NCBI GenBank assembly: GCA_047971485.1
Contig: JBKDZR010000053.1
Span: forward strand, 31,094-95,093
Length of the DNA: 64,000 bases
Direction: 5' to 3'
Source: JBKDZR01 sp047971485
GTDB taxonomy: Bacteria; Pseudomonadota; Alphaproteobacteria; Rhodobacterales; Rhodobacteraceae
Within the stretch, counting starts at the first letter, position 1, and every line of letters starts with the position of its first letter. The position numbers and the translations under genes are program-made. The notes beneath the pieces were generated by a model that made no database searches, was not told the DNA's origin, and worked only from the letters and a program-made list of their open reading frames with translations. Shown one piece after another: positions 51,574-60,846 of the stretch.

Positions 51574-53006
51574 GCCCCCGCCCTCCGCGCGGCACTGACC
51601 GCAAGGGGAAAGACCTTGGCCGGGTTCAGCAACCAGGCCGGATCGAACACATCCTTGATCCGCATCTGGGCCTCCAGATCCTCGGCCCCGTATTGCACCA
51701 GCATCAGATCGCGCTTTTCCACGCCAACGCCATGTTCGCCGGACAGGCAGCCATCGACCTCAACGCACAGCTTGAGGATCTCGGCCCCCATTGCCTCGCA
51801 GGTTTCCAGATCGCCCGGCTTGTTGGCATCGAACAGGATCAGCGGGTGCAGGTTGCCATCGCCGGCATGGAAGACATTGGCCACATCAAGACCGAATTCC
51901 TCGCTTAGCTCGCCCATGCGGCCCAGCACTTTGGGCAGCGCGCTGACCGGGATCGTTCCATCCAGACATATATAATCGCCCAATTGTCCCATGGCCCCGA
52001 AGGCAGCCTTGCGCCCCTTCCAAATGGCTGCGCTTTCCTGGGGACTGGCCGAGATACGGAATTCCACCGGATCATGGGCTTCGGCGATTTTCTGAATCAG
52101 ATCGAACTGATAGGTGATTTCCTCTTCCGAGCCTTCGACCTCGACGATCAGCAGCGCCGCACAATCAGGATAGCCGGCGCCGCAGAAAGCCTCGGTCGCC
52201 TTGATGCAGGCTTCGTCCATGAACTCAATGGCCACGGGCAACAGCCCCGCCTTGATGATATCGCTGACACAGGCCCCCGCCGTCACCGCGCTGTCAAAGC
52301 CGATCAACGCGGGGCGCGCGCCCTCGGGCTTGGGCAGGATGCGCAGGGTGGCCTCGGTAACAACGCCTAGCTGGCCCTCGCTGCCGCAGACCACGCCCAG
52401 CAGGTCCAGCCCGCCGGCATCCATCCACGGGCCTCCGATTTCCGTCACCGTGCCATCCATCAGGACAATCTTGACGCCCAGCAGGTTGTTGGTGGTCACG
52501 CCGTATTTCAGGCAATGCGCCCCGCCCGAGTTCATCGCGATATTGCCGGCGATGGCGCAGGCCAGCTGGCTGGAGGGATCCGGGGCATAGAAAAACCCGT
52601 CTTCTTCCACCGCGCCAGTCACCGACAGGTTGGTGCGCCCGGTCTACACCCGGATGAACCGGTTGGGGTAATCGACCTCCAGCACCTCATTCATCTTGGC
52701 CACCCCAAGTATGATGCTGTCAGCGGTCGGCAATGCCCCCCCCGCCAGCGATGTCCCAGCCGCGCGCGGAACCACCGGCACACCCATCTCGTGGCAAAGC
52801 GTCAGCACCGCCGCCACTTCTTCGGTTGAGGCAGGCAGCACGGCGGCCAGCGGTGGACAGGTGTATGCGGTCAGCCCGTCGCATTCATAAACCCGCGTTT
52901 CCGCCGGATCGTCAATCACCGCATCATGGGGCAGGATATCCCGCAACCGCGCCACGATGTCTGCCTTGCGACTGATGACCAGATCGCTGGGTTTGGGCAT
53001 TTGCAT
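51570..53006 (-). pseudogene. glcD: Glycolate oxidase subunit GlcD interrupted by an in-frame TAG
   Basis: The flavin catalytic subunit, 479 codons from ATG 53004-53006 (GGGAGG upstream). Codon 121 (52644-52646) is TAG in the otherwise perfect reading FIRV-stop-TGRTNLSV. Relatives have Gln here (VQTGxTN), so one CAG-to-TAG change explains it. The frame is unchanged across it, and downstream motifs (YAPDPSSQLACAIAGNIAMN, HCLKYG) are intact. Products would be a 120-residue fragment and, if reinitiated at GTG 52620-52622, a 350-residue one. The amber may be a true mutation, an assembly error, or be suppressed; glcE and glcF show no decay. Confidence 0.85.
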
Positions 53007-53020
53007 GTTGGCCTCCCTTG

Positions 53021-53043
53021 ATTGGTAAAAAGTTATAACCAAT
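53021..53043. promoter_or_regulatory. ATTGGT-N11-ACCAAT operator upstream of glcD
   Basis: Perfect 6-bp inverted repeat in an AT-rich spacer, 15-37 bases before the glcD ATG. TTGGT...ACCAA arms resemble GntR/FadR-type sites (GlcC, LldR, PdhR), which usually have shorter spacing. No glcC gene lies within the window. Confidence 0.4.
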
Positions 53044-53242
53044 TTCAGGGGGCATGCAAGCCTCACGAGGATCCTGTCATGCCCCCGCCGGGAAATCCGC
53101 AGGGCCAGACCACGGGCCGGGCCGGCACGTAGCAAAGCGCCCGTGCTGGGGAACGGGTGTCATAACGGCCTCGCATCGGCCCTTCGCCACGGAAGTGGCA
53201 GGTCAGTCCCCGAGGCCATTGACAAGGCATGGTCGACGCCAT

Positions 53243-53265
53243 CAAAGCCGGCACCCAATTTTGTG
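53243..53265 (+). repeat. Palindrome-like intergenic element, degenerate copy
   Basis: CAAAGCCGGCACCCAATTTT then GTG: keeps the CAAAGC...ACC...TTTTGTG frame of the copies at 36079 and 60791 but has lost the ACCGG core. Confidence 0.35.
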
Positions 53266-53321
53266 CGGCATGCTCCAGAGCGTTTCAAACTGAGACACGG
53301 TTAACAAACCCGCCGAATGGC

Positions 53322-55418
53322 CTACCCCACAACCCGTCCCTTGCTCCGCCCTTCCCACAGCCAGGCGGCCACGGCCAGAAGACCAGCCAGGGCCAACATC
53401 GCCCAGGCCGGCAGCAACGGGCGCACCGTCACATCCGCCGTCTGATAGGCCCCCCGCGGCAGGATTCCGATCCAGCCCCGCCCGGCCGCCGGACGGCCCG
53501 GACGCACCTGCCGCAGGTCAGGCAAGCCATCCTCCAGCACGCGGACCCCGCCCCGGGTCGCGGCAACCGACGGGGCCAGAAGATCGCCGCTGGCGATGGT
53601 TTGCTCAAATTCGCGCGGGGCTGAAGGGCCCAGGGCCGCAACGGCCGACATTTCCCCATCGGTGATCCGGTAAAGGCCGACCCCGGGCGCATCAAGATGG
53701 GCTTCGAACCGGCCGGGACTGATCTCTTCGGGGGGCAAAACCACCACGTCCCCATCCGGGCCCGTAATCTGGAAATCCCCCACCTGTTCCCCCAGGCTGC
53801 GACGAATGATCGTCAGGCCCTGGCCATCGGCTTCCGCCCAGAGCGCCTCTTCCTCAAGCTCGGGTTCCTTCATCAGCCAATGGGCCAGGCGGCGCAGCAG
53901 TTCCAGTTGCGGCCCGCCGCCTTCATAGCCCCTGCTCCACAGCCAGGCCTGGTCCGAGGCCAGCAACGCCACCCGCCCCTCTCCAACCCGATCCAGCACC
54001 AGAAGCGGGCGGTCCTCCGGGCCGGACATCACCGTCTCGGCACCGTCCTTGGGGATCACGTCGATCAGCCGGAACCAACGCCCCCAGGGGGCGCCTTCGG
54101 GTGTGCTCTCATTGCGCAGGGCAGCTTGGTCCAACCCTTCGGTTACCGGATGGCGATGGCCCAGATCGGTGACCTGCGGCACATAGCCCTGTTCCAGCAC
54201 CCGCGCCGTCGGCTGACCCGGGATCACATCGCCCAAAGGCGTACGATAGAGCGAAGCCGCCGAGGCAAAATCCGGCCCCGCCGCAATCAGCACTGCGCCA
54301 CCATCCTCGACATATTGGCGGATGTTATCCAGATAGATCGGCGGCAGGATCCCCCGGCGCTTGTAGCGGTCAAAGATGATCAGGTCGAACTCGTCGATCT
54401 TTTCCAGGAACAGCTCACGCGTGGGAAAGGCGATCAGCGACAGTTCCGTCACCGGCACGCCATCCTGTTTCTCTGGCGGGCGCAGGATGGTGAAATGGAC
54501 CAGATCCACCGAGCTGTCGGATTTCAGCAGGTTGCGCCAGGTCCGTTCGCCGGCATGGGGTTCGCCCGAGACCAGCAGCACCCGCAGCCGATCACGCACC
54601 CCGTTGATCTGGATGACCGCGCCATTGTTGCGGTCGGTCAATTCGCCCGGGGCCGGCGGCACGGTGACCTGGATGACGTTCATCCCGCCATGGGGCAGTG
54701 TCACCGGCAGCTCCAGATCCCGGCCCACAGGCACGACCACCCGCACCGGGGGGGCCCCGTCGATGGACAAATCCAGCGCCGCCTGTTCGCCGAGACCGGG
54801 GGGCACTGCGCCCTGATCCTCCAGCGCCAGAGTCAGCGTGACCTCTTCCCCCATGATGGCAAAAGCCGGGGCATTCCTGACAATCAGCCGCCGGTCCCAG
54901 TCCGTGCGCTGCCCGGTCAGCAGCGCGTGCAGGGGCGCCGGCACATCAGGGGCGCGCGCGATGTCATGCACCTGCCCATCGGTCAGCAGGATAACCCCGG
55001 CGATCCGGGCAGCCGGTACATCGGCCAGGGCCTCGGACAACGCCCCCATGACCAGCGAGCCCTCATTGCCCGCCGCATCGTGGACCTGAACCACGCGCAG
55101 CTCGGTGTCCGGCAGGGCCGCTACCCGCGCCTCAATCGCGCCCAACGCCGCCGCCGTCTGATCCGGGCGGTTGGCAATGCCCTGACTGGCCGTATTGTCG
55201 ACCACCGCGATGACGACATCCGACAGGGGGCGGCGCGTCTCGCTCTGCAGGCTGGGATTGGCCAGGGCACCGATCACCGCCGCCACGGCCAGGGCCCGCA
55301 GCCACCAGCCGGTCAGCCCCCGCCAGGCGGCAAAGACCAGCAGCAGCGCAAACACCGCCGCCAACCCAGCCAACAGCCAGGCATCCATCAGGGGGGCAAA
55401 GATCACCGCGCGCACCAT
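53322..55418 (-). CDS. Large membrane protein with VWA/GATase-like domains, MoxR locus
   Basis: 698 residues. Two N-terminal membrane segments (WLLAGLAAVFALLLVFAAW, WLRALAVAAVIGALA), a VWA-like Rossmann stretch (DVVIAVVDNTASQ, IAGVILLTDGQVHD), Ig-like beta domains, a class I glutamine-amidotransferase-like region (FDLIIFDRYKRRGILPPIYL, VEDGGAVLIAAGP) and a C-terminal membrane helix. Function unknown. Such proteins regularly end MoxR/DUF58/DUF4159 operons. Overlaps the stop of the DUF4159 gene by four bases. Confidence 0.82.
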   Translation of the reverse strand: MVRAVIFAPLMDAWLLAGLAAVFALLLVFAAWRGLTGWWLRALAVAAVIGALANPSLQSETRRPLSDVVIAVVDNTASQGIANRPDQTAAALGAIEARVAALPDTELRVVQVHDAAGNEGSLVMGALSEALADVPAARIAGVILLTDGQVHDIARAPDVPAPLHALLTGQRTDWDRRLIVRNAPAFAIMGEEVTLTLALEDQGAVPPGLGEQAALDLSIDGAPPVRVVVPVGRDLELPVTLPHGGMNVIQVTVPPAPGELTDRNNGAVIQINGVRDRLRVLLVSGEPHAGERTWRNLLKSDSSVDLVHFTILRPPEKQDGVPVTELSLIAFPTRELFLEKIDEFDLIIFDRYKRRGILPPIYLDNIRQYVEDGGAVLIAAGPDFASAASLYRTPLGDVIPGQPTARVLEQGYVPQVTDLGHRHPVTEGLDQAALRNESTPEGAPWGRWFRLIDVIPKDGAETVMSGPEDRPLLVLDRVGEGRVALLASDQAWLWSRGYEGGGPQLELLRRLAHWLMKEPELEEEALWAEADGQGLTIIRRSLGEQVGDFQITGPDGDVVVLPPEEISPGRFEAHLDAPGVGLYRITDGEMSAVAALGPSAPREFEQTIASGDLLAPSVAATRGGVRVLEDGLPDLRQVRPGRPAAGRGWIGILPRGAYQTADVTVRPLLPAWAMLALAGLLAVAAWLWEGRSKGRVVG

Positions 55419-55420
55419 GG

Positions 55421-58186
55421 CTATTGCCCCAGCCGGTCAAGCAGGGCCGGCACATGGACCTGATCGGATTTGTAATTGCCGGTCAGCACATACATCACCA
55501 GATTGACCCCGAAACGATAAGCCAACTCGCGCTGGCGATCCCCGGCATAGCCCCGCCCCACCGGGAACATCCAGCTGCCGCGTTCATCCACGGCCCAGGC
55601 CGCCGCCCAGTCGTTGCCACCGATCACCACCGGCGTCACCCCGTCATTGAGGTTGCGAAAGGGCATGCCTTCGACCTGCTCGGCCCCAGGGGGGGCGGTT
55701 TCCACCCAGACATCGCGCGAAATGTGGCGACCCGGGAAATCCTGCAACAGATAGAAGGCACGGGTCAGCACATGATCCTCGGGGATCTGTTCCAGCGGCG
55801 GAATGTCCAGCGGCGCAGCCAGATCCCGCAGCCTGCGCCCGTTCGGCCCCTGTCCACCACCGGTGATACCGGCATCGCGGGTATCGAACAGGATCATGCC
55901 ACCACTACGCAGATAGCGGGTCAGACGGGCATAGGCATCCGGCGACGGCAGAGGCTGATCGGCAGTGATCGGCCAGTAGAGCATGGGAAAAAAGGCCAGT
56001 TCATCGCGTTCCAGATCCACCATGATCGGTTCGGCCGGTTCCACCGAAGTGCGACTGAACAGCACCTGGCTGAGACCGGTCAACCCGCGCGCGGCGATCT
56101 CATCCACCCGAGGATCGCCGGTTTTCACATGGCCCAGCACGACCTCGCCCGTCGCGGCGAGGGCAAAGGCATCATCCCTGTCCTGCGCCTGGGCTGATGG
56201 CGCCGGGACCAGTCCGGCCGCCAGCACCAGCAGGACCAGGGGCGCGATCGCCCGTCCCCCTGTGCCGATCCGGCCCGACAGGCGCAGCGAGGCCAGAAGA
56301 TCCGCCAGCAACAGCCCCAGGGCCAGGGTCAGCGCCAGCCCCATCAGCCGGGTTTCACGGGCCACAGCCAATCCCTCGACCACAATCCGCTCGGGCCAGA
56401 CGGTCGGCGCCAGCGCCCTGTCTGCGGCGATCACATTCACCGCATGGCGCAGATTTCCCGCGCCATAGATGCCCGGCGGCATATCCGGCCCGGTCCGACC
56501 CGTCGCCAGCCGATCGCCGGGCACCCCGGGCAGCACCCCGGCCTCCTGGATCTGGCCAAACCCGTCCAAAATCCGGTCCGCCTGCCATGTGCTTCCCTCA
56601 AGCGCGGCCGCCTGCGGCCCGGCCGGACGGCTTGACACAGCCAGCCGGTCCAGCATCTGCACAAACAGACCCGACAGGGGCAGCGTCGACCACTCGGCAT
56701 TGGCGGTGACATGGAACAGCACCACCTGTCCCTCGCCCAAACCCTTGCGGGTGACCAGCGGTGTGCCATCGGCCAGCGCGGCCAGAACACGCCCGGCCAG
56801 ATCGCTGTCGGGCTGGGCCAGAACCTGGGCGGTGATCTGCAGATCAAGTGGCACCGTCAGACCGAAGAACGGGCTGGTCTCGGCAAAGGGCATCAGCGTC
56901 TTGGGTTCCCCCCAACTCATGGCGCCTCCCACACTGCGCCCGCCTTCGCGCAAGCGCACCGGCAGCAGCGGATCCTCCTCGCGGCGGCTGACATCGCTGG
57001 CCGCCAGACGCGGCCCGGCGAAGCGCAGCAAAAGACCGCCCTGTTCCACCCAGGCCTGAACCCCCGCTGCTTCAGCCGGGGCCAAACGCGCGACATCGGC
57101 CAGCACGATCACATCGGGATTGGCCGGCAGGATATCGGACAGCGCACCCTCGATAAGATCGGCACCGGGCTGCAAGGCCTGGGCCAGGAAATGCAACGGC
57201 GACAGCAGTTCCAGACCTTCGCGATCCTCACGCCCGGCGATCAGCGCCACTTCGCGGCGGCGCAGGGCATCGTCGGTCAGGCTGACCGCCCCGGCGGATC
57301 GCTGGCCGGCAACCTGAAACCGGCTGATACGGTTGCGCAATTCCGGCGGCAGCGACAGGGCGACCGTCGCCGTCGTCTCATCCGTCGCGAAGGCCCCCGT
57401 GCCCCGGGCCAGATCGCGTTCCACACCGGTCGGATCCACCCCCCGGGCGATCAGCGTCACCTCGGCGGGCGCCCCGGCACGGGCCCGCAGAACCGACAGC
57501 CGGATCACCCCGTCCTCGTAAACCGCAGGCGCCAGGCCATAGACCGGCCGGACGCTTTCGAACACCCGCACAGTGCCATGGCGTTCCAGCGCCGCCAGCA
57601 CCGTATCACGGCCTTCGCGGGCCAAACCGTCGGACACCCAGAGCGTCTCAAACCGCCCTTCCAGCGCCCCGGCCCAGGCGTCCAGATCGGCCGGATCCGG
57701 TTCCCAGGCCGCCGGGGTCAGGCTGGCCAAATGCGGACGCCAGCTTTCTGCCGCGCGAAAGACCGGGGCCTCCAGGGCCGTGGCGGCAACCACCGCCACC
57801 GGGCGGCCATCGCGGGCAGCCTCGGCCAACAGCGCGTCGATCCGGTCGATCCGCCCCGCCCAATCCCCGGCATCCGCCCAGGTCGCATCAATCAGGACCA
57901 GAAGCGGCCCCTGCCCGGCCTCACGCGGGGCCGGGTTCAGGATCGGGCCGGCAAAGCCCAGGATCAGCGCCGCCATGGCCAGCATGCGCAGCAGCAGCAA
58001 CCACCAGGGGGTCTTGTCGCTCTGGCTGTCGTCATCTTTCAGACCCAGCAACAAGGCCACCCCGGGAAAGCGCCGCCGGATCGGCGCGGGCGGCACGGCG
58101 CGCAGCACGAACCACAGCACCGGCAGGGCCAGCAGCGCTGTCAGCAGCCACGGCGTAGTGAAGGCAATGGGGCCAAGCACCAGCAT
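55421..58186 (-). CDS. BatA-like/DUF4159 membrane protein, MoxR locus
   Basis: 921 residues from ATG 58184-58186, overlapping the DUF58 stop. N-terminal aerotolerance-regulator segment (FTTPWLLTALLALPVLWFVL, WWLLLLRMLAMAALILGFAG), a VWA-like domain lacking a full MIDAS (LLVLIDATWADAGDW), two further membrane helices around residue 640-690 and a C-terminal DUF4159 domain (HVKTGDPRVDEIAARGL, LRSGGMILFDTRDAG). Probably envelope-anchored; role unknown. The frame opens up to 58270, but that would overlap DUF58 further. Confidence 0.82.
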   Translation of the reverse strand: MLVLGPIAFTTPWLLTALLALPVLWFVLRAVPPAPIRRRFPGVALLLGLKDDDSQSDKTPWWLLLLRMLAMAALILGFAGPILNPAPREAGQGPLLVLIDATWADAGDWAGRIDRIDALLAEAARDGRPVAVVAATALEAPVFRAAESWRPHLASLTPAAWEPDPADLDAWAGALEGRFETLWVSDGLAREGRDTVLAALERHGTVRVFESVRPVYGLAPAVYEDGVIRLSVLRARAGAPAEVTLIARGVDPTGVERDLARGTGAFATDETTATVALSLPPELRNRISRFQVAGQRSAGAVSLTDDALRRREVALIAGREDREGLELLSPLHFLAQALQPGADLIEGALSDILPANPDVIVLADVARLAPAEAAGVQAWVEQGGLLLRFAGPRLAASDVSRREEDPLLPVRLREGGRSVGGAMSWGEPKTLMPFAETSPFFGLTVPLDLQITAQVLAQPDSDLAGRVLAALADGTPLVTRKGLGEGQVVLFHVTANAEWSTLPLSGLFVQMLDRLAVSSRPAGPQAAALEGSTWQADRILDGFGQIQEAGVLPGVPGDRLATGRTGPDMPPGIYGAGNLRHAVNVIAADRALAPTVWPERIVVEGLAVARETRLMGLALTLALGLLLADLLASLRLSGRIGTGGRAIAPLVLLVLAAGLVPAPSAQAQDRDDAFALAATGEVVLGHVKTGDPRVDEIAARGLTGLSQVLFSRTSVEPAEPIMVDLERDELAFFPMLYWPITADQPLPSPDAYARLTRYLRSGGMILFDTRDAGITGGGQGPNGRRLRDLAAPLDIPPLEQIPEDHVLTRAFYLLQDFPGRHISRDVWVETAPPGAEQVEGMPFRNLNDGVTPVVIGGNDWAAAWAVDERGSWMFPVGRGYAGDRQRELAYRFGVNLVMYVLTGNYKSDQVHVPALLDRLGQ

Positions 58187-59054
58187 CAGCGGGTCTTTTC
58201 CAAAGCGCGATAGAGCCAGAGCAACGGCGCCTGGGCGCTGTCGCCAGTGTGATGGCAGGTGTATTGCCAACCGGTCAGCCGCGCCAGATGGGCCAGCCGG
58301 TCCTTGCGCTCGGCCAGCCTCGCCAGATAGCGATCGCGCAAGGCCCCGGCCTGCAGGGTCTCGTGACGCAGCCCGCCGCCCATGCTTTCGAACACCACGC
58401 GCCCATCATAGGGAAAGGCCTCTTCCTCGGGGTCGAGCACCTGCACCAGCGCGCCACGCACCCCGCGATCAGCCGCCCGGGTCAGGGCCTCCTCGACCCC
58501 TTCAAACGGCCCCATGAAATCCGAGACGAACAGCGCCCGCGACCGGCCCAGCATGCCGGTCAGATCCGGTGCGCTGTAATCGCCCTGCGTCTTGTCGCCC
58601 AGCAGACCGGCGGCCAGGCGCAGCAACTGCACATCGCCGCGCCGGGGCGGCACATCATGGCCGCTCAGACCCACCCGTTCGCCCCCGCGCAACAGCAGGA
58701 TCGCCACGGCCATGGCCAGTACCCGCGCCCGATCCGCCTTAGGCGGCACGCCTTTCGAGGCGAACCCCATGGACTGTGCCCCATCCACCCAGATCAGCAC
58801 GGTCTGTGCCGCCTGCCATTCCTTCTGCCGGATGTAATGGGTGTCCCCCCGCGCCGAGCGCCGCCAGTCGATCAGCCGCGCCTCATCGCTGGCCATGGCC
58901 GGGCGATATTGCCAGAACTCTTCGCCCATGCCCGCCCGGCGGCGGCCATGTTCGCCCAGCAGCATCGTCGAGGCCAGATGCTCGGCCTCGGCCAGAAGCG
59001 GCGGCAAGGGGGCGGCAAGGGCCTCGCCCGCGCCGCGCAGGCCGGATTGCGGGG

Positions 59055-59058
<4 letters not shown>
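58186..59058 (-). CDS. DUF58 protein, MoxR locus
   Basis: 290 residues. DUF58 motif MGEEFWQYRPAMASDEARLI followed by DWRRSARG, and a VWA-like fold beginning VLIWVDGAQSMGF (D-x-S-x-S-like MIDAS reduced to DGAQS). DUF58 proteins are usual substrates/partners of MoxR ATPases. The likely start is TTG 59056-59058, coupled by the TTGA overlap to the moxR stop; no ATG is nearby upstream. Confidence 0.85.
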
Positions 59059-60062
<1,004 letters not shown>

Positions 60063-60135
60063 GACTTTCCCTCGTGCAACAGTATATTCCTAGTGAAACC
60101 GTTTATTCCCGCTGTGACAAATGGCAAAAAGCGAC

Positions 60136-60726
60136 ATGGGACAAAACATCGTGAAACCTTCGGCCGACGGACTGGCCGCCAGCGCGGCAAAAGCCACCCG
60201 AAGCGGCCCCGCGCCGGTGCATCTGTGGGATCCGCCCTTCTGCGGAGACCTCGATATGGTGATCCGCCGGGACGGGACATGGTTTTACCAGGGCACACCG
60301 ATCGGGCGGCCGGCACTGGTACGGCTGTTTTCCTCGATCCTGAAAAAAGAGGGGGATGATTACTTTCTGGTCACCCCTGTCGAGAAAGTAGGCATCACGG
60401 TTGAGGACGCGCCCTTCGTCGCCGTGGATTTCAGCGCCGAGGGGGCAGGCCCTGCACAGGTGCTGCGCTTTGTCACCCAGGTGGGCGATACGGTCAGTGC
60501 CGGACCGGATCATCCGATCCGCGTCGCCCGCGATCCGAACACCGGGGAACCATCCCCCTATGTCATGGTCCGCGCCGGGCTGGAGGCCCTGATCGACCGC
60601 AAAAGCTTTTACCGGTTGGTCGACCTGGGCACGGTGGCCAGCCAGGACGGGACCGACTGGTTCGGCCTGTGGTCCAGCGGACAGTTCTTTCCGATGATCC
60701 CTGCGGCAGAACTGCCCGACGGCTAG
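60136..60726 (+). CDS. DUF1285 domain protein
   Basis: 196 residues from ATG 60136 (MGQNIVKPSADG) or 201 from ATG 60121. HLWDPPFCGDLDMVIRRDG, WFYQGTPIGRPALVRLFSSI and ILKKEGDDYFLVTPVEKVGI are the DUF1285 core, a small beta-rich cytoplasmic protein of unknown function. Divergent from moxR across about 58-73 bases with AT-rich sequence; it might belong functionally to that locus. Confidence 0.87.
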   Translation: MGQNIVKPSADGLAASAAKATRSGPAPVHLWDPPFCGDLDMVIRRDGTWFYQGTPIGRPALVRLFSSILKKEGDDYFLVTPVEKVGITVEDAPFVAVDFSAEGAGPAQVLRFVTQVGDTVSAGPDHPIRVARDPNTGEPSPYVMVRAGLEALIDRKSFYRLVDLGTVASQDGTDWFGLWSSGQFFPMIPAAELPDG

Positions 60727-60727
60727 C

Positions 60728-60761
60728 GCGTGCCGCGTTCATTCGCCTTCACACGACACGC
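60728..60761. repeat. 34-base imperfect palindrome, copy 2
   Basis: GCGTGCCGCGTTCATTCGCC then TTCACACGACACGC. Arms GCGTGCCGCGT / ACACGACACGC. Inverted relative of 36449-36482. Immediately after the DUF1285 stop, possibly doubling as a terminator. Confidence 0.55.
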
Positions 60762-60778
60762 TCCAAGTCTTTGATATT

Positions 60779-60837
60779 GCGCATTCTAGGAACACAAAAC
60801 CGGTATCCGCTTTGGCACTGCATGCCCTAGAATGCGC
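60779..60837. repeat. Palindromic element with perfect 12-bp arms enclosing an ACCGG-type core
   Basis: GCGCATTCTAGG (60779-60790) and CCTAGAATGCGC (60826-60837) are perfect inverted arms round a 35-base core containing the inverted AAAGCGGATACCGGTTTTGTG element (60791-60818). Lies between convergent DUF1285 and polA genes and could terminate both. Confidence 0.65.
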
Positions 60838-60846
60838 CCCTCATCC

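Larger units (their letters stand above)
53007..53321. other. Intergenic region upstream of glcD
   Basis: 315 bases between the glcD start and the end of the GATase-like membrane protein gene. Contains the ATTGGT/ACCAAT operator candidate (53021-53043) near glcD and a degenerate ACCGG-type element (53243-53265). I see no gene. Confidence 0.4.

Noticed and set aside
52644..52646. TAG in glcD as a pyrrolysine or other recoded residue
   Set aside because: Relatives have plain Gln and the organism type is not known to encode pyrrolysine; a point mutation or sequence error is simpler.
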